A DNA stretch of 64,000 bases from Gemmatimonas sp. UBA7669 (GCF_002483225.1 NZ_DLHL01000011.1:372001-436000), one strand, 5' to 3'; positions 33,363-42,569 are shown, counted from the first letter of the stretch. Notes: generated by a model not told the origin, from the sequence alone. Program-made: numbers and translations.

Positions 33363-34640
33363 TCATGGGATCACCTTCATTTGCGTCGCCTCGATGCCGT
33401 ATTGGCCGGGATTGAAGTTGGGATTCTTGGTCAGGATGTACGCGTCCTGCCCGTGGACACGCCACGCGTTACCGTAGGTGTGATCGAGTTGCACGGGGCT
33501 ATTGCTGACGGGATCCATATAGGTGTCCACACCGCGGATCGCCTCGAGACTGCGGCGCTGCATGCGATCGTCTGTGGACTCCCCGGGATACAGTTCGCCG
33601 CCACCCGAGCCGCTGGTGGCGCGATCAAACCCGGACATGCGCTGGAAACTTTCGATGTTGGACTTGGTGGCGGCTGCACCGCCAGCCACGATGATGGCAG
33701 CACGTTCGCGCGTGCCCTGAACGGCGGCCGCACCAAGCTGCTGCTGCAACGCGAAGAGTCGCTCCAGCCACGCACCGTTCGGCACGATCGAACGACGCGC
33801 GGCTTCGACGAGGGCGAAGTCCAGTTGGCCTTCGGGCGCCGACGCCGCGAACGAGCCGAGCGTTTCACCTGAGGAGGACATCAGCGGCGTGCCACCCATC
33901 GGATTCGGCAGTTGCGACGCAAAGAACACGGCCGACACACCGGCCACGCCCCGCATCTCCTCGCCGTCCTGCGTGTAGGCAAACAGAATTTCACCGCCGT
34001 CGGCACGCACCCGCATCGACAGCCCCATCGAATTGATCATCTGCTGCGTGCGCTGCGCGTAGTCAGCGGCGGAACTCGCGTAGTCCGGACGCTCGCGATA
34101 GTCCATGATGCGGACGCCCTGATAGGCGCGCTGTACGCGCGCTTCGAGATATTCGCGCGCACTGGCGAAGGAGGCGGGCATGCAATCACCGCTCCCTGCA
34201 GTGTTCGACGTCGCCCACACCTCGGTGGGGAAGATCAAGATGGTCGACCGTCCATCGGGAGAGGTGGCCTGCCAGTTCACCGAGTACGGCGCGCTGCAGG
34301 GGCCGGATCCCGCAATGACGCCGCCCGTACTGCGCCAGCCCATGGGCACAAGTACCGACATCGCCGGCATGGCCGCGATCACGCCGGGGTCATCGATGCT
34401 CACGCGCTGCAGCATGAGTGCATCGGGTGGCAGCGGCGTGGTGGGCCTCACCGATCTCCCTGACCCCTTGCCCGCGCGCATGCCCATGGAGTCACTGAAT
34501 GCGGCATCGCCGGTCCCATCGCCCTGCCGGTTGGAGTTGTCCTCGGCAGTGGCATCGCAGCCGAACAGTACCGCGCAGAGTAGCAGGAAGCGGCCGAACG
34601 GCAGGTGAGATCGGATTCGTGGAAACATGGGCATGGGCAC
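33363..34640 (-). CDS. Exported lipoprotein of unknown function
   Basis: The 425-aa protein begins MPMPMFPRIRSHLPFGRFLL and has lipobox-like FGCD about residue 27. The mature part has a low-complexity linker, then VPMGWRSTGGVIAG, an SVNWQATSPDGRSTILIFPT block, and further AIIVAGGAAA and YGNAWRVHGQDAYILTKNPN near the end. The overall order resembles uncharacterised proteins with an N-terminal beta sandwich and helical middle. First gene of a tightly packed minus-strand run (33363-36289). Confidence 0.55.
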   Translation of the reverse strand: MPMPMFPRIRSHLPFGRFLLLCAVLFGCDATAEDNSNRQGDGTGDAAFSDSMGMRAGKGSGRSVRPTTPLPPDALMLQRVSIDDPGVIAAMPAMSVLVPMGWRSTGGVIAGSGPCSAPYSVNWQATSPDGRSTILIFPTEVWATSNTAGSGDCMPASFASAREYLEARVQRAYQGVRIMDYRERPDYASSAADYAQRTQQMINSMGLSMRVRADGGEILFAYTQDGEEMRGVAGVSAVFFASQLPNPMGGTPLMSSSGETLGSFAASAPEGQLDFALVEAARRSIVPNGAWLERLFALQQQLGAAAVQGTRERAAIIVAGGAAATKSNIESFQRMSGFDRATSGSGGGELYPGESTDDRMQRRSLEAIRGVDTYMDPVSNSPVQLDHTYGNAWRVHGQDAYILTKNPNFNPGQYGIEATQMKVIP

Positions 34641-34655
34641 CGGGTGAGTGTCGCT

Positions 34656-35324
34656 TCACCTATGTACGCGCGAAAAGGTCGAAAGGCGGCTCATCGCACG
34701 GTCAACCAGATCCACAGTTCCGCGTCGCCAAGCACCCGGCAGGAGTGTGACACCCACGTGCAGACGCGGACTTGCGATTCCGCCGGACATCGCGCCCCAC
34801 GTGGACATGCCGGTAAGCGCGAGGCTACGCGTGACATGGACGTTCGCGCCGAAGCCAAACGCCGCCAGCGTGCGCCACGACATACCGTCCTCCACACGTC
34901 CGGTAGATGCCTCAAGACGATCACGACTCAACGTGCGGCTTGAGAGACCGCCTTGTAGGAACGGGGTGATGACGCGAAAGACGGTCGGTGCATGGTAGCG
35001 CGCCCCAATATCCACCGAGCCGACGCCTGTTCGGTTCCCCCCCGTCGTCTGGAAACCGCCCCAGCCTGCATTGATGTACGCCGCCCATTGCCGTGTGAAG
35101 CCATAGCCGAGTGTGAGGCCTTGGCCGACCACGTGCTCGTTGGCGCTGCTGGGTACGCCTGGCTGAGTCGTGACCACGTTGGTTTCCGTCCCATAGCCGA
35201 GCATCAGCCCGGTCGTATGTGTACGGCCCGCGCGCTCTTGCGCGAGAGTCGAACGTCGGATCCCCCACGATACGGGGAGCAGCGCCGCACCGTCACACAC
35301 CGCGATGCCCGCGGCACTCGACAC
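34656..35324 (-). CDS. Outer-membrane beta-barrel-like protein
   Basis: The protein is about 222 aa from the GTG at 35324, which overlaps the end of the upstream gene. After a short segment with AQ (STLAQERAG) as a possible signal cleavage, strands alternate: THTTGLMLGYGTETNVV, GLTLGYGFTRQWAAYINAGW, GSVDIGARYHAPTVFRV and RLHVGVTLLPGAWRRG. This is the small barrel pattern. The signal peptide is poor, so the real start or integrity is uncertain. Confidence 0.5.
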   Translation of the reverse strand: MSSAAGIAVCDGAALLPVSWGIRRSTLAQERAGRTHTTGLMLGYGTETNVVTTQPGVPSSANEHVVGQGLTLGYGFTRQWAAYINAGWGGFQTTGGNRTGVGSVDIGARYHAPTVFRVITPFLQGGLSSRTLSRDRLEASTGRVEDGMSWRTLAAFGFGANVHVTRSLALTGMSTWGAMSGGIASPRLHVGVTLLPGAWRRGTVDLVDRAMSRLSTFSRVHR

Positions 35325-35826
35325 GTACCGCGTACGCGGCGCCCAACCTTCTGAATGGATCGCGCATATCATCCGAGAACTGCGCGTGATGGCCTCGCAT
35401 CGTGTCGCCCCCCGCTGCACGAGAACGCAACGACATGACGAACTCCGATCCACTGAACATGTTGTTGAAACCGATGCGAATAGAATCACTCCCGCTGTCA
35501 GATTGCCAGGTGTTTAGTCCGTTGATTTCTGGTTCCATGTTCAGCGGCAACGCCGCCCACTTCTCATCGAATCGATGTGCGAGTCGAACACCGACGCCGT
35601 GAGCAGTCCCAGCCAGCACGGTATCGAGCTGCACGAAGGTGGGAGCCCAATAAGCATCCGGTGGCGATGTACCAAATTGATTGAACAACTGCCAGCAACC
35701 CACGGCCTCTTCCCGGAGCGCCCCACGCGACGCCACCCGCGCGGATGGCGCGTCGTCACGAGACCCGCCGCATGCGCCAACCGCTGTTACGGTTAGGACG
35801 GAACAGAATCGCACAATTCGGGACAT
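35293..35826 (-). CDS. Putative lipoprotein
   Basis: The 177-aa protein starts MSRIVRFCSVLTVTAVGACG, a signal peptide with lipobox VGAC. The mature domain includes LREEAVGCWQLFN, VGVRLAHRFDEKWAALPLNM, DSGSDSIRIGFNNMFSGSEF and RDPFRRLGAAYAVRVEC, suggesting a lipocalin-like small barrel. No known family. It overlaps the next gene by 32 nt and begins 22 bp after the preceding one, so these genes are co-transcribed. Confidence 0.55.
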   Translation of the reverse strand: MSRIVRFCSVLTVTAVGACGGSRDDAPSARVASRGALREEAVGCWQLFNQFGTSPPDAYWAPTFVQLDTVLAGTAHGVGVRLAHRFDEKWAALPLNMEPEINGLNTWQSDSGSDSIRIGFNNMFSGSEFVMSLRSRAAGGDTMRGHHAQFSDDMRDPFRRLGAAYAVRVECRGHRGV

Positions 35827-35848
35827 GTTTGAAACCTTGCCCTTCTCG

Positions 35849-36289
35849 CTATCGCTGCGAGCTGCTCGCGCAGTCGTTCTCCCCTTTGGCTCGAACAAAG
35901 ACGAGTGCGCGTGGCTCGAACTTGTAGGGCATCGCACCAAGGTGACCGTACTCGCCCTTGCGGCTCCTGACTCCCCGCCAGCGCACAAACACTGGCGGCG
36001 GGTACGTGCCAATGACGTACGGTCCTTGTACAGGTGGAAGGGTGGAAAGAAACCGTCTGAACTCTGGCACAGCGTCCGTCGACTCAACCCACCATCCGCG
36101 TTCGGAATTGCACGGCGCGAAGCCGCTCGACTCGAAACCGGCGACATAGTGTCCCTGCACCTCGACCATCACCTCGCGGTTCGGTCCCAAGAGATCCCGA
36201 CAGCCCACAAGCAAGAGAGCGGTGCCCGAACAGACACACGAGCAAACTTTCGCCGTATCGCGAACAATAGCGCGGATTCTCTGCATCAT
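35849..36289 (-). CDS. Putative lipoprotein
   Basis: The 146-aa protein has a basic start, then a hydrophobic segment with lipobox (CSGTALLLVGC). Mature part: VMVEVQGHYVAGFESSGFAP, WWVESTDAVPEFRRFL, VIGTYPPPVFVRWRGVRS. No family recognised. The start (two ATGs at 36289/36286, GGAG just upstream) lies 30 bp after an attC-like core site, so it is probably the last cassette gene, or the chromosomal gene at the distal array end. Confidence 0.5.
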   Translation of the reverse strand: MMQRIRAIVRDTAKVCSCVCSGTALLLVGCRDLLGPNREVMVEVQGHYVAGFESSGFAPCNSERGWWVESTDAVPEFRRFLSTLPPVQGPYVIGTYPPPVFVRWRGVRSRKGEYGHLGAMPYKFEPRALVFVRAKGENDCASSSQR

Positions 36290-36318
36290 ACTCCACCTCG
36301 CGTGATTCGCTGCATAGT

Positions 36319-36413
36319 GCACAACGCGCAACGCTTTGCTGCGGCGCTCCCATGAAGGTACGCGCTTGGGGCATCGTCCGCAGCGGGCCTTCTACAGCGG
36401 CCCGCCGTTAGCG
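36319..36413 (-). repeat. attC site, partly degenerate
   Basis: Core sites GCACAAC (36319-36325) and GTTAGCG (36407-36413) flank an arm ACGCTTTGCTGCGGCGC and a distal arm GCGGGCCTTCTACAGCGGC that pair only partly. The stop codon of the gene at 36408 lies in the core, as is usual for cassettes. Possibly a chimera of two sites. Confidence 0.5.
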
Positions 36414-36686
36414 AGTCGTTGCGCTGAACCATAGGCCCACCATTGAGAGTGGCCAACAAGCTGTAGTTACCACGTACATGCGCCTTCGGGAAAAGTGTGC
36501 GGCGACCGCCTGGAGCAACATGGCTCCCGAGAGAAACACTGAGCCGAGTGACCGAAACGGAGGCTCACCGCCGAACACCGGAACCCCTTGCCAGGCGAGT
36601 ACGCTCGCAACGAAGAGTGCGGACGTCAGAAGCACGAAGGTATGGTCAAGTCGCGCCCATCGCGGGTCGTCGTATCGCCAGGTCAT
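36408..36686 (-). CDS. Cassette gene: small membrane protein
   Basis: The 92-aa protein (ATG at 36686) has two to three hydrophobic helices: HTFVLLTSALFVASVLAW, SLGSVFLSGAMLLQAVAAHF and MYVVTTACWPLSMVGLWFS. No family recognised. It fits exactly between two attC sites, with its TAA inside the core of the left one and its start 32 bp from the right one: a one-gene cassette. Confidence 0.6.
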   Translation of the reverse strand: MTWRYDDPRWARLDHTFVLLTSALFVASVLAWQGVPVFGGEPPFRSLGSVFLSGAMLLQAVAAHFSRRRMYVVTTACWPLSMVGLWFSATTR

Positions 36687-36718
36687 GATCCTCGGAGCAA
36701 TGGAAGTTGTGGTTTGGA

Positions 36719-36813
36719 CGCGAAAATACCGGCTTCTGCAGCGGACGCTCAATCAAGAAGCGCGCGTAGCGCGCTTCCGAAACGTCGTCCCGCTGCAGCA
36801 AGCAGCGTTAGCC
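36719..36813 (-). repeat. attC site
   Basis: The left arm GCTTCTGCAGCGGACG pairs with right arm CGTCCCGCTGCAGCAAGC except for two extra G bases in the right arm, the extrahelical bases that set attC polarity. The right core is GTTAGCC (36807-36813); the left core is degraded (about 36719-36725). Confidence 0.75.
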
Positions 36814-36844
36814 CCGACGTGATAGGTGCATGGTGAACGGATTG

Positions 36845-37291
36845 TCAGATCTTGTCCCAACCGTGCCGGTCTGCCCATCGGATTGCACGCGCGGTACTCC
36901 AGGTCATGTACGTGGTGATGATCCCCATAACGATCGCCGCTGTCAGTCTTTGAGCAAGCGTGGCGCGCCCCGGGGCAACCAACAGATACACTGGTACCCC
37001 CAGTGTCATCAGGACGAACAGCCAGTAGAAGACCATGGCTCCGGCGCGATCAACCACACCAAACAGCTTTCGTCGGACCCAGAGCGGGGCACGCTCCTGG
37101 TCGCCCGAGCGCTCGATCACCTCGGCAACTGCGCGATCGAGTGCGTCGACTCCGATTCCCGCCTCTTGCGCAGCGTCGCGCAGTCGCACAAGCGAGATCG
37201 ACTCATGTCGCGCAGCGTCAAGTACCGTCGCACGCGCCAGCACCTCGCGGGCAGCCTCGACAGACAGGAATACGGTTGAATCTTCGTTCAC
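36845..37291 (-). CDS. Cassette gene: 2TM-domain-type membrane protein
   Basis: The 148-aa protein (GTG at 37291, 5 nt after the upstream stop) has a soluble helical N-terminal half (VFLSVEAAREVLARATVLDA; RLRDAAQEAGIGVDALDRAV) and two C-terminal transmembrane helices (AMVFYWLFVLMTLGVPVYLL and LTAAIVMGIITTYMTWS). It resembles the generic two-helix 2TM or DUF1707-like proteins. Function unknown. It appears to share a cassette with the lipoprotein gene before it. Confidence 0.55.
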   Translation of the reverse strand: MNEDSTVFLSVEAAREVLARATVLDAARHESISLVRLRDAAQEAGIGVDALDRAVAEVIERSGDQERAPLWVRRKLFGVVDRAGAMVFYWLFVLMTLGVPVYLLVAPGRATLAQRLTAAIVMGIITTYMTWSTARAIRWADRHGWDKI

Positions 37292-37296
37292 TGAGG

Positions 37297-37734
37297 CTAC
37301 TGCCGTGTCAGTGTGATCGCAAAGCGCGCGCTCCCCACCGTCTGATCCGCCACGGTCAGCGCATTGCCACTCACCGTCCACGTCAGGTCGCGAACAAACG
37401 TATCCGCCGCCTGCTGAAACTGCACAGCATTGCCCGTGCGCACGGCCGTACCGGCCATGTTCTCCGTCAGGGCCGTCCCGCCCGTGACACTGGCCGGGAG
37501 AACGAGTGAACCGCTGGTTGCATTGTCCGTGCCGATCGTGATCGTCAGGGAGCCGCTTTGCGCGAGCACGTCAGTCGCGGCCTGTCCGGATGGCGTGACA
37601 CGGAAGGTGGTCGCGCGATAGCTCCCCGCCAGCACATTCGTCTCTGTTGGCGTGTCGCCTCCGCACGCGGAGAGCATGCTCGCGATAGCCAGCGTCGTGG
37701 GAATGCGGCGAAACATGGACGGCAGTCGTGGCAT
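37297..37734 (-). CDS. Cassette gene: putative lipoprotein
   Basis: The 145-aa protein starts MPRLPSMFRRIPTTLAIASM, with lipobox LSAC followed by GGD. Mature beta-rich part: VLAGSYRATTFRVTPSGQAA, SGSLTITIGTDNATSGSLVL and FARFAITL-like ends, a pattern seen in many Gemmatimonadota lipocalin-like lipoproteins. It is 5 nt upstream of the membrane-protein gene and follows a decayed attC, so both probably form one two-gene cassette. Confidence 0.6.
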   Translation of the reverse strand: MPRLPSMFRRIPTTLAIASMLSACGGDTPTETNVLAGSYRATTFRVTPSGQAATDVLAQSGSLTITIGTDNATSGSLVLPASVTGGTALTENMAGTAVRTGNAVQFQQAADTFVRDLTWTVSGNALTVADQTVGSARFAITLTRQ

Positions 37735-37821
37735 GGCAGTTTCAGGCGAGAAGAATGATGCGGATTGCAGTGGACGATTCTCGCACCCAGTACTGCCCCG
37801 AACATGGCAAAGTTCCGGGCC

Positions 37822-37915
37822 GTCCAACGCTGGCTTCTGCTGGGGGAGTTTCAATCAGGGAGCGCGCCCAAGCCCGCCCCTCGGTGCTCTTGACGCCATC
37901 GGTCGCGAGTCTAGA
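37822..37915 (-). repeat. Decayed attC site
   Basis: GTCCAAC (37822-37828, reverse GTTGGAC) followed by GCTGGCTTCTGCTGGGGGAG is a normal attC left half. The right half (CTCGGTGCTCTTGACGCCATC) pairs poorly. On the minus strand it follows a frame ending LLPVFIRPDWTSDRVARF that may be the tail of a lost cassette gene. Confidence 0.4.
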
Positions 37916-38068
37916 ATCGAGCAACCCGATCTGATGTCCAATCCGGGCGTATGAAGACCGGAAGTAGTTCAGACTCGAGAATTTCCTGGGTTCGACTGTA
38001 TTCCCGCTCCGTTGCAGTTCCATGACCAGTTACCGGGTGCAGTACACTCCTTACGACAAGAGGCGACA

Positions 38069-38752
38069 ATGAGCTGGCGAGGTGCATTCCTGATGGCACT
38101 ATGTGCAGGCCTGGCCGCGCCGCTTTGCGCACAGACACCGGCGGCGACATCCCTGTTCACTGCGCGCATCCTCGACGCGCGCACCGAACGACCAATCGCT
38201 GAGGCGAGTATTCTGCTGCCCGGGCTCGAGCGCACCGCGAGGAGCGATTCGCTTGGCAACATCCGTCTCACGCAATTGCCGGCAGGCAAGCACATCGCGC
38301 TCGTCCGCGCCGTCGGCTACGACTCACTGCTGTTTGCAATCGATATTGCGCAGTCCGATACCGCCGAAGCGGACCTCATGCTCACGCCGACCACGCAGCA
38401 ACTCGAAACGGTAAAGGTCGAAGCCACCGGCGGGATGCGGGCCGCGCGGATGGCAGAGTATGAGGAACGCAAGAAGATCGGACTCGGGAGCTTCATGGAC
38501 TCGACGGTATTTCAGGAGTTTCCTGGCACCCCGTTGGCCGATGTACTCGACAGACGGCTACCCGGCCCGAGATTCCGCGGCGCTCGGTGCCTCATTCTTG
38601 ACGGCGTCCCGGTGGTAGGATCCGATCCGAATCTCGTGCTGCCCGAAGAGATCGCGGCCCTTGAGGTCCATACGGGTGCGACCGTTCCCGCAAAGTACGG
38701 CGGGACGACCAGGTGTCGCATATTCATCCTGGTGTGGAGGAAGCTGCGATGA
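38069..38752 (+). CDS. Exported protein with carboxypeptidase-regulatory-like and plug-like domains
   Basis: The protein is 227 aa; AGAGG precedes the ATG at 38069. Signal peptide MALCAGLAAPLCAQ. Then a CarboxypepD_reg-like beta sandwich (FTARILDARTERPIAEASIL to LPAGKHIALVRAVGYDSLLF) and a TonB-plug-like end with ARCLILDGVPVVG and EIAALEVHTGATVPAKYGG. It resembles the front end of TonB-dependent receptors without a barrel, a common free-standing type in Gemmatimonadota. It is the only plus-strand gene inside the integron limits and looks chromosomal. Confidence 0.7.
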   Translation: MSWRGAFLMALCAGLAAPLCAQTPAATSLFTARILDARTERPIAEASILLPGLERTARSDSLGNIRLTQLPAGKHIALVRAVGYDSLLFAIDIAQSDTAEADLMLTPTTQQLETVKVEATGGMRAARMAEYEERKKIGLGSFMDSTVFQEFPGTPLADVLDRRLPGPRFRGARCLILDGVPVVGSDPNLVLPEEIAALEVHTGATVPAKYGGTTRCRIFILVWRKLR

Positions 38753-38798
38753 GCGTGCGGCGTGTATGCGCAGTGCTCCATCTACTGAAGCTGGACGC

Positions 38799-40064
38799 CT
38801 AGGGCACGAGCCTGAAGACGTTCGATGGGAATGCGCGATAGCCAAACTGCTCGGTCGGTGACGTGTAGTCTTCCGCGAGCGCTCGGCGCATGCGCACCGC
38901 GACCAGCCCCTTTTCCGGAAAGATCGTGAGGTACTGTCCAAGCCACCCTTGCGCGGAAATGCCGAGCGACGGAGTCGTGCCCAGGACGCGAAAGTACGGC
39001 ATGTGATTGGTGGCGCCGAGCCACTTCATGAATGCGGTGTACTCCGCTGGCGTCAGTCGCGCTGCCATCGCGGCGTAGTACGCGCTCGGCGCCGTGTATG
39101 ACTCAGCCACGAGCGGTTGCAGTTTCGCCATCGTCGAATCGGGCGCGCCCATGGATCGCCACTGGGTCAGCAGGTCCGACGTGATGCCGATCGCGGTGTA
39201 GTTCACGAGGCGCCACCAAAGCAGCCCGTACTCCGGCGCAAAGGTCGTCGACGCCGCGGCGGACGCGGCCATCCAATCCAGCGGGATCACCTGCTTTCCC
39301 TGCCACTGACCACCATCGAGAATCGCCTGTCCGACCTTCGCCAGGTCGAGCGGCCGAATCCGCATCTCGCCGGCGCCAAGGGGAACGCCGTGCAGATCAC
39401 GCACCCAACTGACGCTCGTGATGCCCATGGGGACAAACAGCTTCTCATTCAGGTACTGGTCCATCGGCTTGCCCGCCAGACGCCCCGCCAACAGCGCGAG
39501 GAGATCGACGCCCGCGTTGTTGTACTGCCATCCGGTCCCCGGCGCGAAGAGCGTGCGCGACACGATGGCCTTGGCTTCGATGTCGCCCATGTCCCGCGTC
39601 GGATCGAGGCCGGAAGTATGTGACAGCAGGTGGCGGTACGTGATGCTCGCCTTGCGCGGATCGGCGTCGGCGAACGTCGGCAACTGCTTCACCACCGGTT
39701 CATCGAGCGAGGCGAGCTTGCGATCCGCGAGCAGGAATCCGAACGCCAGGCCAACGAACGACTTGCTCGCTGACATCGCCATGATCGGCGCGTCGATGCG
39801 ACCAAAGTAGTTCTCATACACGACCTTGCCGTTTCGCAGGATGACTACGCCTTCGCTGCGCTCCGCCGACGCGTTGGCGATCAAGACCTTGAGCGCGGAG
39901 TCGCTGATGCCCTCGGCAGCCGGCGTCGAAACAGGAATTCCTTCGCGGTCTGTTACAGGCGCGGGCGCGGGCGTATCGACCGGGGAGTTCTCGGTGGGAG
40001 CGTCCGTTTTGCATGCCGCGAGCACGGCGACCACGCAGTACACGAACGCCAACCTCTGCCGCAT
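38799..40064 (-). CDS. Serine hydrolase lipoprotein, beta-lactamase/class C-like
   Basis: The protein is 421 aa with lipobox AVLAAC followed by KTD. Catalytic motifs: MAMSASKSFVGLAFG (S-x-x-K), WQYNNAGVDLLALLAGRLAG (Y-x-N) and TIFPEKGLVAVRMRRAL near the end. Blocks LLSHTSGLDPTRDMGD and RIRPLDLAKVGQAILDGGQW are typical of the 6-aminohexanoate-dimer-hydrolase/EstB group. Probably a periplasmic amidase or esterase. It begins 18 bp after the stop of the plug-domain gene on the same strand. Confidence 0.85.
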   Translation of the reverse strand: MRQRLAFVYCVVAVLAACKTDAPTENSPVDTPAPAPVTDREGIPVSTPAAEGISDSALKVLIANASAERSEGVVILRNGKVVYENYFGRIDAPIMAMSASKSFVGLAFGFLLADRKLASLDEPVVKQLPTFADADPRKASITYRHLLSHTSGLDPTRDMGDIEAKAIVSRTLFAPGTGWQYNNAGVDLLALLAGRLAGKPMDQYLNEKLFVPMGITSVSWVRDLHGVPLGAGEMRIRPLDLAKVGQAILDGGQWQGKQVIPLDWMAASAAASTTFAPEYGLLWWRLVNYTAIGITSDLLTQWRSMGAPDSTMAKLQPLVAESYTAPSAYYAAMAARLTPAEYTAFMKWLGATNHMPYFRVLGTTPSLGISAQGWLGQYLTIFPEKGLVAVRMRRALAEDYTSPTEQFGYRAFPSNVFRLVP

Positions 40065-40081
40065 TCGCAGCAGCCTCCCCC

Positions 40082-41593
40082 TCACCGCCGCGGACCCGTC
40101 CACACCACAATCGTGCCGCAGCCGCTGAAGATGTCCTGGAACTCTGCCGGGACGAAGCCGGTCTGGTACACCTCGACCGCCGCCACGTTGTCCGGCAGGA
40201 TGAAGCTGTCGAGCGCCTCGGTGCCGGGCATGCGCATTCGGTCAACGAACACGGTGGGCACGCACCCGCCCCGAGTGCCGCGCATCGTGATCACGCGATC
40301 AGTACTCCTACCGCGCATCTCGAGCCGCACACCCGGCATCTCGCGCAGCACGTCAGTGAAGCGGAACAGCACCATCTCTTCCAGGTCGGCAGGCCCAACG
40401 AACCGGCCGATGCCCATGCGCTGTCGCTCTTCAAAGGCCGCGAGATTGCGCCCGAGCGCAGTGCGCAGAATCGCGTTCGCACGCACCCGCACCGTATCCA
40501 TGACCTCTGCACGCGCCATCGCCACCACCTGCGCCACGGTGTCGCCGGGCACGAGGTCTACCGACTGCTGCTGCGGCGCGTAACCCAGCGCGCGCACATC
40601 AAGCGTCCAGGTGCCGGTGGGTGTGGCCGTCAGCACGAAGCGCCCCGCACTGTCGGTACGCGTTTCAAGGCCGGTCGAACCCAACCCGACCATGGCGTTG
40701 GCAAGCGGACGTCCGTCGTCTGTCTGCACGGTGCCGCGCACCCCACCCTCGCCACGCAGCACGATGTCCACGACGCCGCTGTCTTCCGGCGCCCGCGGGC
40801 CGCTCGAGGTGGCCGCGACCGCGTCCGCACGCCCCAGCACCAGATCGCGCGGCGCAATGGCGGTGGCCGACGACGTGAACGTGGCCACGCCGCTCGCCGC
40901 GTCGGCTCCCAGCGCGCGCAGCCGGACGGTGGTCTCAGTGGGCACGCCGCACACCACGTAGCGGCCGTTGTCACCGACCGGCACGTCGGTGGTCACGATG
41001 GTGCGTTCGACACGCCCCTCCTCGATGCGCAGGTCGAGCCACTGCGCCGTCACCTGCCCGGCGCTGGGCGGCAGCTCGCTGACCGTCGCTGCCGCGCGCG
41101 GCGGCGCGCTGGTCGGCACGGCGCGCCGCACGGTGCCGAACAGATAGCCGGTGCCCGGAATGGCCGCGCTTCCGCACACGCGCGCCACGAGGGTGTTCAC
41201 CGACGGCACCGCCGCGCGCACGGTCACGCCACGCCCGGCCCGCACGGTGAACGGCACCGCCACGCTGCCCACACCGAGTGTGTCGAGACGTGCGTGACGC
41301 GCCGTGAGCACCCACGGCCCGGCCGGCAGGTTGTCCACCCGTGCGCGTCCGCGCGCATCGAGCGTGGCGTCGTGCACGCGTGTCGTATCGAGTACCGACA
41401 CGAGACGTACGCTCGCGCCCGCAAGCGGCACTCCGGTGATGCTGTCCACGCTCGTGATGTCCACGCGGCCAGGACGACCCGGCGACGGGGACGCTTGCTC
41501 CTGCTCTTGCTCTTGCGCGTGGACAGGCGCGGCGCCGAGCGTGCTCAGACATGTGACCATGACAGCGACCAGGAAGTTCGTACGGTGCGTCAT
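40082..41593 (-). CDS. Exported protein with repeated carboxypeptidase-regulatory domains and TonB plug-like end
   Basis: The protein is 503 aa; GGAGA precedes the ATG at 41593. Signal peptide ends APVHAQ, followed by a short EQEQEQ run. Three beta-sandwich repeats of CarboxypepD_reg type: VDSITGVPLAGASVRLVS, VVDIVLRGEGGVRGTVQTDD and GRPLANAMVGLGSTGLETRT. The C-terminus is plug-like: CVPTVFVDRMRMPG then IAAVEVYQTGFVPAEFQ-type residues ending SGCGTIVVWT. Same domain idea as the gene at 38069 but larger. Likely periplasmic or outer-membrane associated. Confidence 0.75.
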   Translation of the reverse strand: MTHRTNFLVAVMVTCLSTLGAAPVHAQEQEQEQASPSPGRPGRVDITSVDSITGVPLAGASVRLVSVLDTTRVHDATLDARGRARVDNLPAGPWVLTARHARLDTLGVGSVAVPFTVRAGRGVTVRAAVPSVNTLVARVCGSAAIPGTGYLFGTVRRAVPTSAPPRAAATVSELPPSAGQVTAQWLDLRIEEGRVERTIVTTDVPVGDNGRYVVCGVPTETTVRLRALGADAASGVATFTSSATAIAPRDLVLGRADAVAATSSGPRAPEDSGVVDIVLRGEGGVRGTVQTDDGRPLANAMVGLGSTGLETRTDSAGRFVLTATPTGTWTLDVRALGYAPQQQSVDLVPGDTVAQVVAMARAEVMDTVRVRANAILRTALGRNLAAFEERQRMGIGRFVGPADLEEMVLFRFTDVLREMPGVRLEMRGRSTDRVITMRGTRGGCVPTVFVDRMRMPGTEALDSFILPDNVAAVEVYQTGFVPAEFQDIFSGCGTIVVWTGPRR

Positions 41594-41671
41594 CACTTGC
41601 GATTCTCCATCACACTGCGGCGTTCGAGTCACGCCGAGCACGTCGTCGGGATCGTGCGCGGGCTGGGAATT

Positions 41672-42537
41672 TCAATCGGGCTGATCGCCTTCGCGTAGAG
41701 CATACGGCTCGATCACCGGCCCCGCCAGTTCGGCCCGCCCTGACAGGTATTCACGGATGCCAAACGGAACCTGCAGGACCAGCGTCGCGCCGTCCCCCAC
41801 AACCAGGTAAGCGCCTTGTACCTGACCTTGCGAGCCGGTGTTCCCTAGCTCGTGCCAGACCCGGTATGGGGTGGCTCCAGCGGCGAAGGCGCACCTTGTG
41901 CCGCTATGTCAGCTACAGGGTAGCGATGTGGCAGGCATGTCGATCTCCGATGCGAACACGACGATGGCCCACCAAATGCTGCCGTCCATCAGGGCCTCTG
42001 CGGGAACCTCGCGCAAGGCGATCTCGTCGTGCTCGGGCTCATATCGCAGCTCCTGCAGTCGGATCTGCAGCGGGAGATGCACTCGCCCGCCGGCATCCTG
42101 CACGGTGAGTTGGACGTCGCGAGGAACCCCCTTGGCTTCCTCTGGAGACATCGGCTGGAGCACGACGTGGCCGGTATTTACCTCGCGGCCGGGACCATGG
42201 CGCGATCGCTCGGCAACGATGTCCGGCTCAACGGGATACTGGTGGATTGAGGACGATCCTGGAAGAGGCAGCTGTACTTGCCACACGCCCATAGGCTGCG
42301 CGTGCGGTGCGGCTACGAGGATTGCCGACAGTGTTTGCGGTCTGTCTGGACGGCGGGGAGGCTCATGCGGGTCCGGCGCCCGCGTTCGCAGTTCGCCAAG
42401 CAGCTGATCGCCGCGCCAAAGTGTCAGCGGCATTTCTGTCATCCGAACGGACGTGATCGCGCTGGCTGTGCCTCAGCGGTCGCTACCGTCAAGCTGAAAA
42501 GCAGTACGGTACGCATCAGAAGGTCGCGTACTCTCAT
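41672..42537 (-). pseudogene. Exported protein gene broken by a frameshift and an in-frame TGA (terminal cassette)
   Basis: ATG at 42537 starts a signal peptide (MRVRDLLMRTVLLFSLTVAT, then AEAQ). The frame shifts before 42442, where a long frame continues (LTLWRGDQLLGELRTRAP ... DIVAERSRHGPGREV ... LVYEPEHDEI-like), meets a TGA at 41909, then resumes in the same frame with YRVWHELGNTGSQGQ and GIREYLSGRAELAGPVIEPY to a TGA at 41672. Two lesions make it non-functional. No family recognised. It is the gene after the leftmost site of the continuous array. Confidence 0.6.
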
Positions 42538-42569
42538 GTCCTAGATACCGCTTCCATGGTGAATGGTCA

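Noticed and set aside
40013..41698. A 561-codon plus-strand frame opposite the plug-domain gene
   Set aside because: It has no family features and an extreme His/Arg composition; it mirrors the GC-rich codon pattern of the minus-strand gene, which has a signal peptide and domains.
41909..41911. In-frame TGA as a selenocysteine codon in the terminal cassette gene
   Set aside because: The gene also carries a frameshift, there is no redox motif and no SECIS-like hairpin was seen, so pseudogene decay is simpler.
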